Counted from the stretch's first letter, positions 19,369 to 27,940 are shown. The stretch is DNA of 64,000 nt from Salipiger abyssi (GCF_017311415.1 NZ_JAEKIS010000007.1:124001-188000), one strand, 5' to 3'. Numbers and translations are program-made. The notes: a model not told the origin generated them from the sequence alone.

Positions 19369-20168
19369 GTAAGGTGATGGAGCGCGCGGCGCCGCGTCTG
19401 GTGCGGGCACAGCCGCTGCTGCGCATGGCGGATGTGTCGAAACGCTATGGCGATGTGGTGGCGCTGGAGCATGTCTCGGCCGAGGTCTATCCGGGCGAGG
19501 TGCTGGGCATCGTCGGCGAGAGCGGTTCGGGCAAGTCGACCCTGCTGCGGATGATGAATCTCGAGGAGCTGCCGGACGAGGGGCGCTATTCGCTGGATCT
19601 GCCGGGGGTGCCGGAGCATCTCTTTGCCATGGACGGCTATGCGCGGCGCATGCTGCGGGCACGTCACATTGGCATCGTCTATCAGAACCCGCATCTCGGG
19701 CTGCTGATGAAGAACTCGTCGTCGGGCAATGTCGCCGAGCGGCTGCTGGTGGCCGGCGAGCGGCGGTTTTCGGTGCTTCGGGAAAAGGCGAAACAGTCGC
19801 TGGAGGCCTCGGAATTCCCGCTGGAGCGCATGGATGCACCGCCCATTGAGCTCTCCGGAGGCATGCAGCAGCGGGTGCAGCTCGCCAAGGCCATCGCGCT
19901 GGAGCCGGCGGTGCTGCTGCTCGACGAGCCGACCACCGGGCTGGATGTGAGTGTGCAGGCGCTGGTGCTGGACACGCTGAAGCGGCTGCAACGGGAGCGG
20001 CGGATCACCATGGTGATCGTCAGCCACGATCTGGGCGTGATCCGCACCATGGCCGACCGCGTGATGGTGATGCGCCGGGGGCGGGTGGTCGAGGCCGGGC
20101 TGGTCGATCAGGTCTTTCAGGACCCGCAGGCGGCCTACACGCAGGCGCTTGTCCATGCCAAGCTTTAA
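19365..20168 (+). CDS. phnK: C-P lyase-associated ATP-binding protein PhnK
   Basis: 267 aa. An ABC-type ATPase that docks on the PhnGHIJ core near PhnJ. Walker A is GESGSGKST, the Q-loop region reads VYQNPHLGLLMKNSSSGNVAERLL, the signature is LSGGMQQRVQ, Walker B LLLDEPTTGLD and the H-loop VSHDLG. The start was set at 19365, where ATGA overlaps the phnJ stop. The SAGG of common PhnK proteins is SSSG here. It is followed by 126 non-coding bases with a double palindrome before phnL. Confidence 0.9.
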   Translation: MSKVMERAAPRLVRAQPLLRMADVSKRYGDVVALEHVSAEVYPGEVLGIVGESGSGKSTLLRMMNLEELPDEGRYSLDLPGVPEHLFAMDGYARRMLRARHIGIVYQNPHLGLLMKNSSSGNVAERLLVAGERRFSVLREKAKQSLEASEFPLERMDAPPIELSGGMQQRVQLAKAIALEPAVLLLDEPTTGLDVSVQALVLDTLKRLQRERRITMVIVSHDLGVIRTMADRVMVMRRGRVVEAGLVDQVFQDPQAAYTQALVHAKL

Positions 20169-20205
20169 GGGGATGGGGATGATCGGGACGGAAACCATCA
20201 GGTGG

Positions 20206-20250
20206 GCAAATTCCTTCGAAGGAATTTGCAAGAGTTTTCGAAAACTCTTG
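20206..20250. repeat. 45-bp double palindrome, copy 1
   Basis: Two perfect palindromes side by side. The first (20206-20229) is 24 bp centred on CCTTCGAAGG with GCAAATT arms; the second (20229-20250) is 22 bp centred on TTTTCGAAAA with CAAGAG arms. They share one base. Copies with the same 45-bp layout are at 45983-46027 and 62736-62780. This one sits inside the phn operon between phnK and phnL, where it could form paired hairpins in the transcript. No coding was seen in 20169-20294. Confidence 0.9.
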
Positions 20251-20294
20251 CGGCGCCCGGTCGGAAGGACAGACGCACACGGGGAGTGCCGGGC

Positions 20295-21002
20295 ATGACA
20301 CAGCCGATCCTGCGGGTGGAAAACCTCGCCAAGAGCTTTCGCATGCATCATCTGGACCGCAGCCTGCATGCCTTCGAGGGGCTGAGCTTTACCCTTGCTC
20401 CGGGCGAGTTCGTGCTGCTCTCCGGCGCCAACGGGGTGGGAAAATCCACCCTTCTGCGCACGCTCTACCGCTCGTATCTGCCGGTGGCGGGGCGTATCCT
20501 CTATGATGCGCCCGAGGGCGAGATCGACCTTGCGCGCGCGGCGGATGTGGATATCGCCCTGCTGCGCGCCCGCGAGATCGGTTTCGTGACCCAGTTCCTC
20601 ACCGCACGGCCCCGGGTCGCTGCGGAGGATCTGGTGGCCGAGCCGCTGCGCCGCGCCGGGCAGGATGCCGACAGCGCGCTTGCCGAGGCGCGGCGCTGGC
20701 TGGCGGAGTTCGGCGTCAAGCCGGAGCTCTGGCGCGCCTATCCCACCACCTTCTCGGGAGGCGAGCAGCAGAAGGTGAACCTCGCCCGCGCACTGATCCT
20801 GCCGCAGCGCCTGTTGCTGCTGGACGAGCCCACCGCGTCGCTCGACGCCGGTGCGCGCAGCGCGCTGGTGCGGCGTCTGGAAGCCCTGAAACAGCAGGGC
20901 GTGGCGATGATCGGAGTGTTCCACCATCCCGGCGATGTCGCCGCGCTGATCGACCGGGATATCCGGCTTGACCCAAAGGAGATGGCCCATGTGGCTGAGT
21001 GA
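20295..21002 (+). CDS. phnL: C-P lyase-associated ATP-binding protein PhnL
   Basis: 235 aa. ABC-type ATPase of the C-P lyase complex, needed in the first step with PhnGHI and also able to bind the core. Walker A is GANGVGKST, the signature FSGGEQQKVNLARAL, Walker B LLLDEPTASLD and the H-loop GVFHHPGD. The ATG at 20295 is preferred because earlier in-frame starts run back into the palindromic repeat. It overlaps phnM by 14 nt. Confidence 0.9.
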   Translation: MTQPILRVENLAKSFRMHHLDRSLHAFEGLSFTLAPGEFVLLSGANGVGKSTLLRTLYRSYLPVAGRILYDAPEGEIDLARAADVDIALLRAREIGFVTQFLTARPRVAAEDLVAEPLRRAGQDADSALAEARRWLAEFGVKPELWRAYPTTFSGGEQQKVNLARALILPQRLLLLDEPTASLDAGARSALVRRLEALKQQGVAMIGVFHHPGDVAALIDRDIRLDPKEMAHVAE

Positions 21003-22155
21003 CTTCCGCATCGTCCTGCCCGACCGGGTGATCCCCAACGGCGCGCTCTGCATCGAAGACGGGGTTATTTCGGAGATCTCCGAAATGCCCGTCGCGGGCG
21101 CCGCGCTGGAGGGGCAGGGGCTCTTGCTGATGCCGGGCTTTGTCGACATGCATGGCGACATGATCGAGCGCGAGGTCGAGCCGCGCCCGAATGTGAAGAT
21201 GCCGATGGAGCTGGGGCTGCGCGATCTCGACCGCAAGCTCAAGGTTTCCGGCGTGACAACCGGTTACGCGGCGGTCAGCTTCAATCCAAAATCCGCCTAT
21301 GGCCATATGCGCAGCTACGACCATTCGCAGGCGATGCTGCGCGCGCTCAAGGGCATGCGCGGGGCGCTGAAGGTGGATCACAAGGTGCATGCGCGGTTCG
21401 AGGTCACCTTTCCCGGCGCGCTCGAGGTCGTCGAGGAGCTGATCGCGGACGGCACGGTGGATCTGGTTTCGCTCACCGATCACACGCCGGGGCAGGGGCA
21501 GTATCGCGATCTGGAACGGCTCAAGGCGCGCACCGTCGTCGAGCGCGGGCTCTCCGTCGAAGAAGCGGCGCAGGCGGTGCAGGCGCGCATCGACGAGCGC
21601 CGGCAGGCGACCGGCGATCTGGCCGCGACGCTGGAGGCGATCTCGGGCACCTGCCGCCGCCATGGCATCGCTCTGGCCAGCCATGACGACGACACCGCCG
21701 AAAAGGTCGCGCTGATGGTCTCGCTCGGTGCCGCGATCAGCGAGTTTCCGGTGACGGAAGAGGCGGCGCAGGCGGCCCGCGCGGCCGGGTTGATGACCGC
21801 GATGGGCGCGCCCAACGCGCTGCGGGGCGAGAGCTATTCCGGCAATCTCTCGGCGCGCGCGGCGCATAAGGCGGGGCTGCTCGATATTCTGGCCGCCGAT
21901 TACCATCCCTCGGCGATCCTGCCGGCGGTGCTGGTGCTGGCGGCACAGGATCCCGACGGGCTGTCCGGCGCCACGCGGCTCGCCTCCGCCAACCCGGCGC
22001 GCGCGCTGGGGCTGGGCGACCGGGGCGAGATCGCGCCCGGCAAGCGTGCCGACCTGGTGATCGCCGACGATCAGGGGGTGGGCCATGTGCGCATGACCTT
22101 CAGCGCCGGGCGCAAGGTGTTCTCGGACGGGTCGCTGAGGATCGTGGTGGGGTGA
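20989..22155 (+). CDS. phnM: alpha-D-ribose 1-methylphosphonate 5-triphosphate diphosphatase PhnM
   Basis: 388 aa, amidohydrolase fold. PhnM removes pyrophosphate from the ribose-phosphonate triphosphate. Seen are MPGFVDMHGDMIEREVEPRP (metal site; HGD in place of the HTD of E. coli), LTDHTPGQGQY, ALASHDDDT, MGAPNALRG, SGNLSA and DILAADYHPSAIL, with a C-terminal GEIAPGKRADLVIA. The start at 20989 lies within the phnL end. Last gene of the operon; phnN, phnO, phnP and the phnCDE importer are not adjacent. Confidence 0.9.
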   Translation: MWLSDFRIVLPDRVIPNGALCIEDGVISEISEMPVAGAALEGQGLLLMPGFVDMHGDMIEREVEPRPNVKMPMELGLRDLDRKLKVSGVTTGYAAVSFNPKSAYGHMRSYDHSQAMLRALKGMRGALKVDHKVHARFEVTFPGALEVVEELIADGTVDLVSLTDHTPGQGQYRDLERLKARTVVERGLSVEEAAQAVQARIDERRQATGDLAATLEAISGTCRRHGIALASHDDDTAEKVALMVSLGAAISEFPVTEEAAQAARAAGLMTAMGAPNALRGESYSGNLSARAAHKAGLLDILAADYHPSAILPAVLVLAAQDPDGLSGATRLASANPARALGLGDRGEIAPGKRADLVIADDQGVGHVRMTFSAGRKVFSDGSLRIVVG

Positions 22156-22161
22156 GGCGTG

Positions 22162-22185
22162 GCGGTGGGTTGGAAACCCACCCTA
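22162..22185. repeat. GGTGGG...CCCACC hairpin repeat, isolated copy
   Basis: GCGGTGGG-TTGGAAA-CCCACCCTA between the convergent ends of phnM and holB. It is the same kind of short hairpin as the two ends of the 213-bp element at 43852-44064 (GCGGTGGG ... CCCACCCTAC), with a different loop. It may end transcription from both sides, but there is no T-run. Confidence 0.6.
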
Positions 22186-22219
22186 TGGCGGCTCTCGGGA
22201 AGGTTCGGCGCGAAACGCC

Positions 22220-23338
22220 CTAGCTGACCTTGTGCAGTTGCAGGATCAGATCGAGCACTAGCGCCGCCGGATCGACATTGACCGCGCGGGCGTGGCGGGC
22301 GCGGTCGCCGGCCTGTTGCGCGACCTGCGCCCAGGCGCGGCCTTTGGCGGCATCGGGGGAAAGCCGGGCGAGCATCGCCGCCTCGCCGGGCGCGGCCTCG
22401 GGCATCGGTGGCTGGCCGGTCACGCCGGTGCGTGCCAGCCGGCCAAGCGCGATATCCATCAGCGTCAGCGTCAGGTCAAGCCGCGGCTCGTTGGCCTTGC
22501 CGGCGGTGCTTTCGCCGAGGGCGATGGCGCGCGGGCGGTCGAGCCGGGGCAGGGTGTCGAGCAACGCCACCAGATCGGCGTAGAGCCGCAGCCCGTCATG
22601 GTTGAGCAGCCGCATCGCCGCGCCGACCGAGCCCGCCGAGAGCGCCGCCAGCGCCTGCGCGTCCTGCGGGCCGACCTGCGCGCCGGCCTGATCCAGCGCG
22701 GATTTCATGTCCTCGGGCGAGAGCGGCGCCAGCCGCAGCTCGCGGCAGCGCGAGCGGATCGTCGGCAGCAGCCGCGAGGGCTGATGCGCGACCATCAGCA
22801 GGGTGGTGCGCGCCGGCGGTTCTTCGAGCAGCTTCAGGATCGCGTTGGCGGCGCTGACGTTCAGCTCGTCCATGCAATCGACGATCACCACCCGGCGCCC
22901 GCCTTCGGCAGAGGAGAGCGTGAAGAAGCCCTTGAGCTTGCGCACCTCGTCGACGGTGAGCTGGGTCTTGAGCCGCTTTGCCTTGTCGTCCCAGGCGCGG
23001 CGCAGCAGGAAAAGCCCGGGCTCGGAGAGCGCGGCCATGCGCCGGGCGACCGGATGGTCGGGGGCGATATCCAGGCTTTCGGGCGGTGGCGGTGCGCCGA
23101 AGAGCCCGTCGCCGGTATCCTCCGGCGTGGCCAGCAGGAACCGCGCGATGCGCCAGGCCAGCGTCGCCTTGCCGAGCCCCTTCGGCCCGGTCAGCAGCCA
23201 GCCGTGATGAAGCCGGCCATAATTATAGGCATCGAGGAAATCCCGCTCGGCCCGGGCCTGCCCGAAAAGCTGCTCGGTCTCGCGCGGATGCGGCGCGCCC
23301 TCGACGCGGTCGGGCTGGGGAATCTCGCTGTCGCTCAT
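22220..23338 (-). CDS. holB: DNA polymerase III subunit delta'
   Basis: 372 aa. Clamp-loader subunit that helps place the beta clamp on DNA. The AAA+ region has LHHGWLLTGPKGLGKATLAWRIARFLL (Walker-like), VVIVDCMDELNVSAANAILKLLEEPP and the arginine-finger-type motif PTIRSRCRELRL. The start overlaps the tmk stop by 4 nt, the usual tmk-holB pair. The alphaproteobacterial variant has a shorter zinc region than E. coli. Confidence 0.92.
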   Translation of the reverse strand: MSDSEIPQPDRVEGAPHPRETEQLFGQARAERDFLDAYNYGRLHHGWLLTGPKGLGKATLAWRIARFLLATPEDTGDGLFGAPPPPESLDIAPDHPVARRMAALSEPGLFLLRRAWDDKAKRLKTQLTVDEVRKLKGFFTLSSAEGGRRVVIVDCMDELNVSAANAILKLLEEPPARTTLLMVAHQPSRLLPTIRSRCRELRLAPLSPEDMKSALDQAGAQVGPQDAQALAALSAGSVGAAMRLLNHDGLRLYADLVALLDTLPRLDRPRAIALGESTAGKANEPRLDLTLTLMDIALGRLARTGVTGQPPMPEAAPGEAAMLARLSPDAAKGRAWAQVAQQAGDRARHARAVNVDPAALVLDLILQLHKVS

Positions 23339-23961
23339 GCCCGCGCTTTTAGCGCGGCAAGCACATCCTCCGCCACCGCTTCCGGTGCGCGGTTGCCGTC
23401 GATCACCGCAAAGCGCGTGGCGAATTCCTCTGCCAGCGCCAGAAAGCCAGCGCGCATCTTTTCCTGAAGCCCGATTCCGAAATCCTCGAAACGTTCCTCG
23501 GCCGTGGCGCGCGCCTTGGCGCGCGACAGGGCCGCCGCCGGGTCCATGTCGATGAGGATGGTCAGATCCGGCTCCACCCCGATCATCAGATCGTGCAGCG
23601 TGTCGACCGCGCGGCGCAGGTCGCCACGCGACAGGCCCTGATACATGCGGGTGGAATCGGCAAAGCGGTCGCAGATCACCGTGGCGCCGCGGGCGAGGGC
23701 GGGCTGGATCGTGCGTTCCAGATGATCGCGACGGGCGGCGGTGAAGAGCAGCAGCTCGGTCTCCGCCGACCAGCGCTCGGGATCGCCCTGAAGCACCAGC
23801 GCGCGGATCTCCTCGGCACCCGGAGAGCCGCCGGGCTCGCGGGTCAGCAGCACCTCGCGCCCGTCTGCGCGGAGCGCCTCGGCCAGGAGCCGCGCCTGGG
23901 TGGATTTCCCCGACCCGTCGATCCCCTCGAAGCTGACGAACAGCCCCTTTCCTGCGCTCAC
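23335..23961 (-). CDS. tmk: thymidylate kinase
   Basis: 208 aa. Phosphorylates dTMP to dTDP. The P-loop is EGIDGSGKSTQARLLAEAL, followed by the LTREPGGSPGAEEIR motif, DRFADSTRMYQGLSRG with the DR(F/Y) motif, and a lid-like RAKARATAEERFE. Length is typical. Overlaps dac upstream and holB downstream by 4 nt each, making a dac-tmk-holB operon. Confidence 0.95.
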   Translation of the reverse strand: MSAGKGLFVSFEGIDGSGKSTQARLLAEALRADGREVLLTREPGGSPGAEEIRALVLQGDPERWSAETELLLFTAARRDHLERTIQPALARGATVICDRFADSTRMYQGLSRGDLRRAVDTLHDLMIGVEPDLTILIDMDPAAALSRAKARATAEERFEDFGIGLQEKMRAGFLALAEEFATRFAVIDGNRAPEAVAEDVLAALKARA

Positions 23962-25133
23962 ATTGCCTCTCCGGCAGGCTCGTTGAGGCGGCTCAGCAGC
24001 TTCTGGCTGACCACCATCATGCGCTTGGCAAAGCCGCCGCCGGCCACCGCATGGGCGGCAAAGAGCGGCACCCGATGCTCGGGCAGGCCTTCGGGGCGGA
24101 TGATCAGCTCGGCCAGTTTCTGGCCCTCGGCAATCGGCGCCTTGAGCGGGCCGGTATAGACCACCTCGGCATCGAGCCGCGTGCCCGGCGTCACCGGCAC
24201 CAGCAGCGTAACATCCTCGTGCGAGACGAGGCCAACGCTGTCCTCGGCGCCCATCCAGACCTCGGCGCTGGCAATCTCGGTTTCCTTGGTGACCAGCTTG
24301 CGCTCGGCGAACTGGCGGAAGGCCCAGTTGACGATGGCCTCGCTCTCTTCGGCACGGGCGCGCTCGCTCTCCATTCCGGTGATGGCAAAGACCACGCGCC
24401 GCTCGCCCTGCTTGGCCGAGCCCACGAGCCCGTAGCCCGCTTCGGAGGTGTGGCCGGTCTTCAGCCCGTCAGCGCCGATATCGAGGCGCAGCAGCGGGTT
24501 GCGGTTGTTGACGTTCTGCGGCGCGCGCCCGTCAAACTCAAAGCGGCGCTCGGCGAAGATCGGATAGAAATCCGGGAAATCGTCGATGATATGGGTGGCC
24601 AGAAGCGTCAGATCGCGCATCGACATGTGATGCCCGGGCGCCGGCCAGCCGCTGGCATTGGCGAAAGTCGAGTTGGTCATGCCCAGTTGTTGCGCGCGGC
24701 GGGTCATCAGCTCGGCAAAGCCGGCCTCGGTGCCGTCGGGCGACAGCGCCTCGGCGATCACCGCGCAGGCATCGTTGCCCGACAGCACGATGATGCCGCG
24801 CAACAGGTCTTCGACCCGCACCCGATCGGTGGTGTCGAGGAACATGGTCGAGCCGCCATAGGACATGGCATGCGACGAGACCGGCAGCCGCTCGTCGAGC
24901 CCGAGGCGCCCGTCGCGGATCGCCTCGAAGGCCATGTAGAGCGTCATGAGCTTCGACATGGAGGCGGGAGGCAGGGCCTCGTCGGCATTCTTGGCCATCA
25001 GCACGGTGCCGGTGGTGTAGTCGAGCACAAAGGCCGCGCGGGCGCGGGTGTCGAAGGCGCTGGCCTGGCTGGCCAGCAGCGCCACGGCGGAGGCGGCGGC
25101 CAGCAGGCGGCGCAGGGAAGGGGAAAGGATCAT
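23958..25133 (-). CDS. D-alanyl-D-alanine carboxypeptidase (penicillin-binding protein 5 type)
   Basis: 391 aa, class A low-mass PBP that trims the terminal D-Ala of peptidoglycan stems. A signal peptide ends around ASQASA. The three serine-enzyme motifs are present: SMSK (SxxK), SGN in IVLSGNDACAV, and KTG in DGLKTGHTSEAGYGL. The C-terminal domain ends in a basic amphipathic segment (FAKRMMVVSQKLLSRL) suited to membrane anchoring. The start at 25133 follows GAGGAG; the longer frame adds a Pro/Arg-rich stretch that looks non-coding. Confidence 0.93.
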   Translation of the reverse strand: MILSPSLRRLLAAASAVALLASQASAFDTRARAAFVLDYTTGTVLMAKNADEALPPASMSKLMTLYMAFEAIRDGRLGLDERLPVSSHAMSYGGSTMFLDTTDRVRVEDLLRGIIVLSGNDACAVIAEALSPDGTEAGFAELMTRRAQQLGMTNSTFANASGWPAPGHHMSMRDLTLLATHIIDDFPDFYPIFAERRFEFDGRAPQNVNNRNPLLRLDIGADGLKTGHTSEAGYGLVGSAKQGERRVVFAITGMESERARAEESEAIVNWAFRQFAERKLVTKETEIASAEVWMGAEDSVGLVSHEDVTLLVPVTPGTRLDAEVVYTGPLKAPIAEGQKLAELIIRPEGLPEHRVPLFAAHAVAGGGFAKRMMVVSQKLLSRLNEPAGEAM

Positions 25134-25185
25134 CGCGGCGGCTCCTCGTCCTTGTCCGCCCGAGGGCCGGGCGGGCCGGGGGCGG

Positions 25186-26088
25186 TCAGTTGGTGACGGC
25201 ATAGGCGTCGGAAAAGCCCGCCGCCTTGATTTTCTTCAACAGCGCCGCGCGTTCCGATGCGCTCTGCGCCGGTCCGACGATGACGCGCCAGAAGGTTTTA
25301 CCAGAACTCGACTGTTTGAGAACGGTCGGCACCATGCCGTCCTGCCGCATCGACGTCGCCGTGTTGTTGGCGTTCTGCTCGATGCTGAAGATGCCGATCT
25401 GGATGAAGGGCTTTTCGAGCGAGGAGGCGGGCTTGGCCGGCGGTGTCGGCGCGGTCTGCGGCGGGGTGGCCGAGGCGGTCTCCTGCGGCAGGGTTTCGGG
25501 CGCCGCGTCGATCGCGGCAGCTGCGGCGCCGGCGACCGGGTCGAGCGTGCCTTCGGTCACGTCGGGTGCCTCGGGCATGGCGCCGGTGTCGGGTTGCTCG
25601 GCAGCGGGCACCGGATCGGCGGGCACCTCCTCGCGGCGCAGAGCGATCACGTCGAGATTGGTGGGTGCGCCGGCCAGCATGCCAAGCGCGGCTGCGGCGT
25701 CGGAGGAGACCTGAAGCCGCGGCCCCGGGTTCTCGCGTTCGCGGCGGAACAGCGCACCGATGACGAACTGGCCGTTCTGCTGGTTCCGGATGATGGCGCG
25801 TTCGGGGTCCTTGACATCGGGGTGGGCGACCCAGACGCCGCCCAGCGAGGGGCGCCCGTCCCAGAGACCGGCTTCGGTGGCGTGGAAGATCTCGGGTGCC
25901 TCGATGTCGCGCTCTACGGTGCGCCCGGCGCGGCTTACGGCCTGGCCCTCTGCCGTTGCGCCCTTGTCCTTGGGTTGCAGGAAAGCGGGCATCTGGCTTT
26001 CATCGCAACCGCTCAGCACCGCAGCGCCGGCCAGCAGCAATACCGCCATGCGCGCCGTGCCGCGCTGCTTTGCAAACTCATCACCCAT
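25186..26088 (-). CDS. SPOR domain-containing lipoprotein
   Basis: 300 aa. The N-terminus is a lipoprotein signal with lipobox LSGC. A central region (about residues 60-155) reads GVWVAHPDVKDPERAIIRNQQNGQFVIGAL, then a Pro/Ala-rich linker, then a C-terminal SPOR domain (about 222-300: PFIQIGIFSIEQNANN ... WRVIVGPAQSASERAALLKKIKAAGFSDAY). SPOR domains bind denuded septal glycan. It precedes the dac gene in the same direction, consistent with a cell-wall function at the division site. Confidence 0.88.
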   Translation of the reverse strand: MGDEFAKQRGTARMAVLLLAGAAVLSGCDESQMPAFLQPKDKGATAEGQAVSRAGRTVERDIEAPEIFHATEAGLWDGRPSLGGVWVAHPDVKDPERAIIRNQQNGQFVIGALFRRERENPGPRLQVSSDAAAALGMLAGAPTNLDVIALRREEVPADPVPAAEQPDTGAMPEAPDVTEGTLDPVAGAAAAAIDAAPETLPQETASATPPQTAPTPPAKPASSLEKPFIQIGIFSIEQNANNTATSMRQDGMVPTVLKQSSSGKTFWRVIVGPAQSASERAALLKKIKAAGFSDAYAVTN

Positions 26089-26310
26089 GTCGTGCCCCTT
26101 GCCTGTTCACCGGGGCCCAGGGCCCCTGCATCTGCTCTGTCCCCGGTCTTGGTCGTCGGGGTTGTCGTGCGCCGGGTCTGCCAGCCCGGCCTTTGCCGCG
26201 AAGAGTAGCGTTTCGCCGGTATCAAGAAAAGCCCGCATTGCCGCCATCGGCGTTTTTCCGGCGCCTCTCCGCTTTCAGAATCGCGTGAGCGGGGCTAGAG
26301 CAGGCGAACC

Positions 26311-26400
26311 GGAGGTTTGGCAGAGTGGTCGAATGCGGCGGTCTTGAAAACCGTTGGGCGTGAGAGCGTCCCGTGGGTTCGAATCCCACAGCCTCCGCCA
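26311..26400 (+). tRNA. tRNA-Ser (anticodon TGA)
   Basis: 90 nt ending in an encoded CCA. The acceptor arm GGAGGTT pairs with the 3' AGCCTCC (G-U at one position), the anticodon loop CTTGAAA has TGA at 26345-26347, a long variable arm follows (GGGCGTGAGAGCGTCCC) as expected for class II tRNA-Ser, and the T-arm contains GGTTCGAATCC. Confidence 0.97.
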
Positions 26401-26870
26401 CCGGTATTGCGCATCGGCATCAAAGTGTTTTTCCGGGAGGGTCTTCACGATCTTCCGTCGGTTTGCGCTTGGCTTTCCTGACGGTGGCTGAGATCCGAGC
26501 GCGGAATCAAGTTGCGCACAGTCTTTCCTGTTCGTGCCGGACGAGCGGGGCGGGAATCTTCACTATGGGCGCGACGGTCGTATCGGCTGGTTGTGTGCCA
26601 TCGTGGCTTGCGCATAGCAAGAGCGGTCAGCCAACGGTTTTTGCCGCCAGCTTTGCGGACGGCCCAGCGGATCACGCCTGTCGTGCCCGATCCTGTCCGT
26701 GGCACGAGGCGCCAACGGTAAGCAGTGGGCTGATATTGTTGTCATCGATTTGCCCATCGTTCGGTTCCCATGGAACCGTCTGTGCGCATGAAAGGCGACT
26801 GGTTGGCGGGATCCACCGCATCAGTTCACCCGCTCACCGGGGGGACGGGAACGGAGAATGCTCCCCATAA
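26401..26870. other. non-coding or degraded stretch downstream of tRNA-Ser
   Basis: About 470 bases with no gene I can support. Codon usage and composition are less GC-biased than the neighbours. Short minus-strand frames (for instance 26445-26705, about 86 codons) carry basic, transposase-like strings but no recognisable catalytic motif and several frame breaks. It could be the remnant of an element inserted next to the tRNA gene. Confidence 0.3.
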
Positions 26871-27467
26871 TCATGACCTACGCTTTCCGCCAAAGCACAT
26901 ATGCAACAAAGGCCGCATTGGCACCTGCAACAAGTCCGCCGTCTTGTCGTCGTCGAAACCGGCGACAAGGACGGAGCCCAATCCCATTTCGACCGCCTGA
27001 AGCGATAGATTCTGGGCAATCGCGCCGCTTTCGACATAGGCGTAACGCTCACCGCGATGTCCGATCGGTGGTTGATCGAAGAAGGCGGCGTTCAGCTTCT
27101 CCAGATCGGCGCATAGGGTAACGACTAGCGGAGCGTTTTCCAGCCACGGCTGATCTTCGAACGCGGCTTCTCGCAGGTCTCGGCGCAGGTCGCGGGCGGT
27201 TCTGAGTGCGGCCTCGCCGGTTTCGGCATCGACTTCGTAGACCCCGGCGGCCATCCCGGTCACGCGCGCAACCGTCAGGAAGAGCCGGATCGGGTAGAGC
27301 GCATGTGCGGAGGGGGCCGCGCGCTTGCCGCTGGGATCGCGATATCCCTGCGCCGCGGCGATGAGGCGGTCGACCGCCGCTCGGGGCAGCGGCGTATCGG
27401 AGAATTCTCGCACGGAGCGTCGTTGCGCGAGTAAATTGGAGATATCGCTGTTTGGCTCAGCGGTCAT
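26871..27467 (-). CDS. nitroreductase/SagB-type oxidoreductase
   Basis: 198 aa, FMN-binding nitroreductase fold. Features are ISNLLAQRRSVREFSDTPLPRAAVDRLIAAAQ at the N-terminus (RRSVREF contacts FMN phosphate), APSAHALYPIRLFL as in SagB-type enzymes, and YAYVESGAIAQNLSLQAVEMGLGSV near the C-terminus. The ATG at 27467 overlaps the coxG-like stop (ATGA). Last gene of the pyrK/pyrD-like operon. Its role could be a flavin-dependent oxidation or reduction of a ring intermediate (inference). Confidence 0.82.
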   Translation of the reverse strand: MTAEPNSDISNLLAQRRSVREFSDTPLPRAAVDRLIAAAQGYRDPSGKRAAPSAHALYPIRLFLTVARVTGMAAGVYEVDAETGEAALRTARDLRRDLREAAFEDQPWLENAPLVVTLCADLEKLNAAFFDQPPIGHRGERYAYVESGAIAQNLSLQAVEMGLGSVLVAGFDDDKTADLLQVPMRPLLHMCFGGKRRS

Positions 27468-27937
27468 GTTTTCGCCTCCAGCGCGATGTCGGCTGTGGTC
27501 TGGTCCAGAGCCGCGGTCAGGTTCTGGAAAAATGTATCCGACAGTTTCTGCACGGTCGATTGCAGCATCCTGCTGCCCAGTTGCGCGATCTTGCCGCCAA
27601 TCCGGGCTTGCACATGATACGTCAGACGGGTGCCGTCGCCCTCGCACAGGAGGTCCAGCCGAGCCTCGCCTCGTGCAAAACCCGCTACGCCGCCCTTGCC
27701 TTCGCCCTCAAGCAGATACTGTTGGAGCGGCGAGATTTCCTCGATCCGGACGGTGCCGTGGAACCGGGCCTTGATCGGACCGATCCGAAGGACGACGGAG
27801 GCGGCAAAGCGGCCGTCCTCCTGTTTTTCCACGCAGTCGCATCCCGGAATGCAGCGTGCCAGGATGTCCTCGGAATTCAGCGCCTGCCAGACCTCTGTCG
27901 GGGTGGCGTTCAGGTGATATGTGCCGTCGAAATCCAT
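27464..27937 (-). CDS. CoxG-like SRPBCC family protein
   Basis: 157 aa. Resembles CoxG, a small protein usually encoded near CO dehydrogenase/xanthine-dehydrogenase-family enzymes and thought to anchor or mature them. Seen: MDFDGTYHLNATPTEVWQALNSEDILARCIPGC, then ARFHGTVRIEEI and GTRLTYHVQARIGGKIAQLGSRML, characteristic of the family. It lies 3 nt after the pyrD-like gene. Its presence links this arm to the molybdenum hydroxylase genes at 34.7-38.5 kb. Confidence 0.85.
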   Translation of the reverse strand: MDFDGTYHLNATPTEVWQALNSEDILARCIPGCDCVEKQEDGRFAASVVLRIGPIKARFHGTVRIEEISPLQQYLLEGEGKGGVAGFARGEARLDLLCEGDGTRLTYHVQARIGGKIAQLGSRMLQSTVQKLSDTFFQNLTAALDQTTADIALEAKT

Positions 27938-27940
27938 CGC

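Noticed and set aside
26445-26705. Transposase remnant (IS110-like) on the minus strand
   Set aside because: Some strings resemble transposase ends, but no DEDD residues or full domain could be identified, and the frame is broken.
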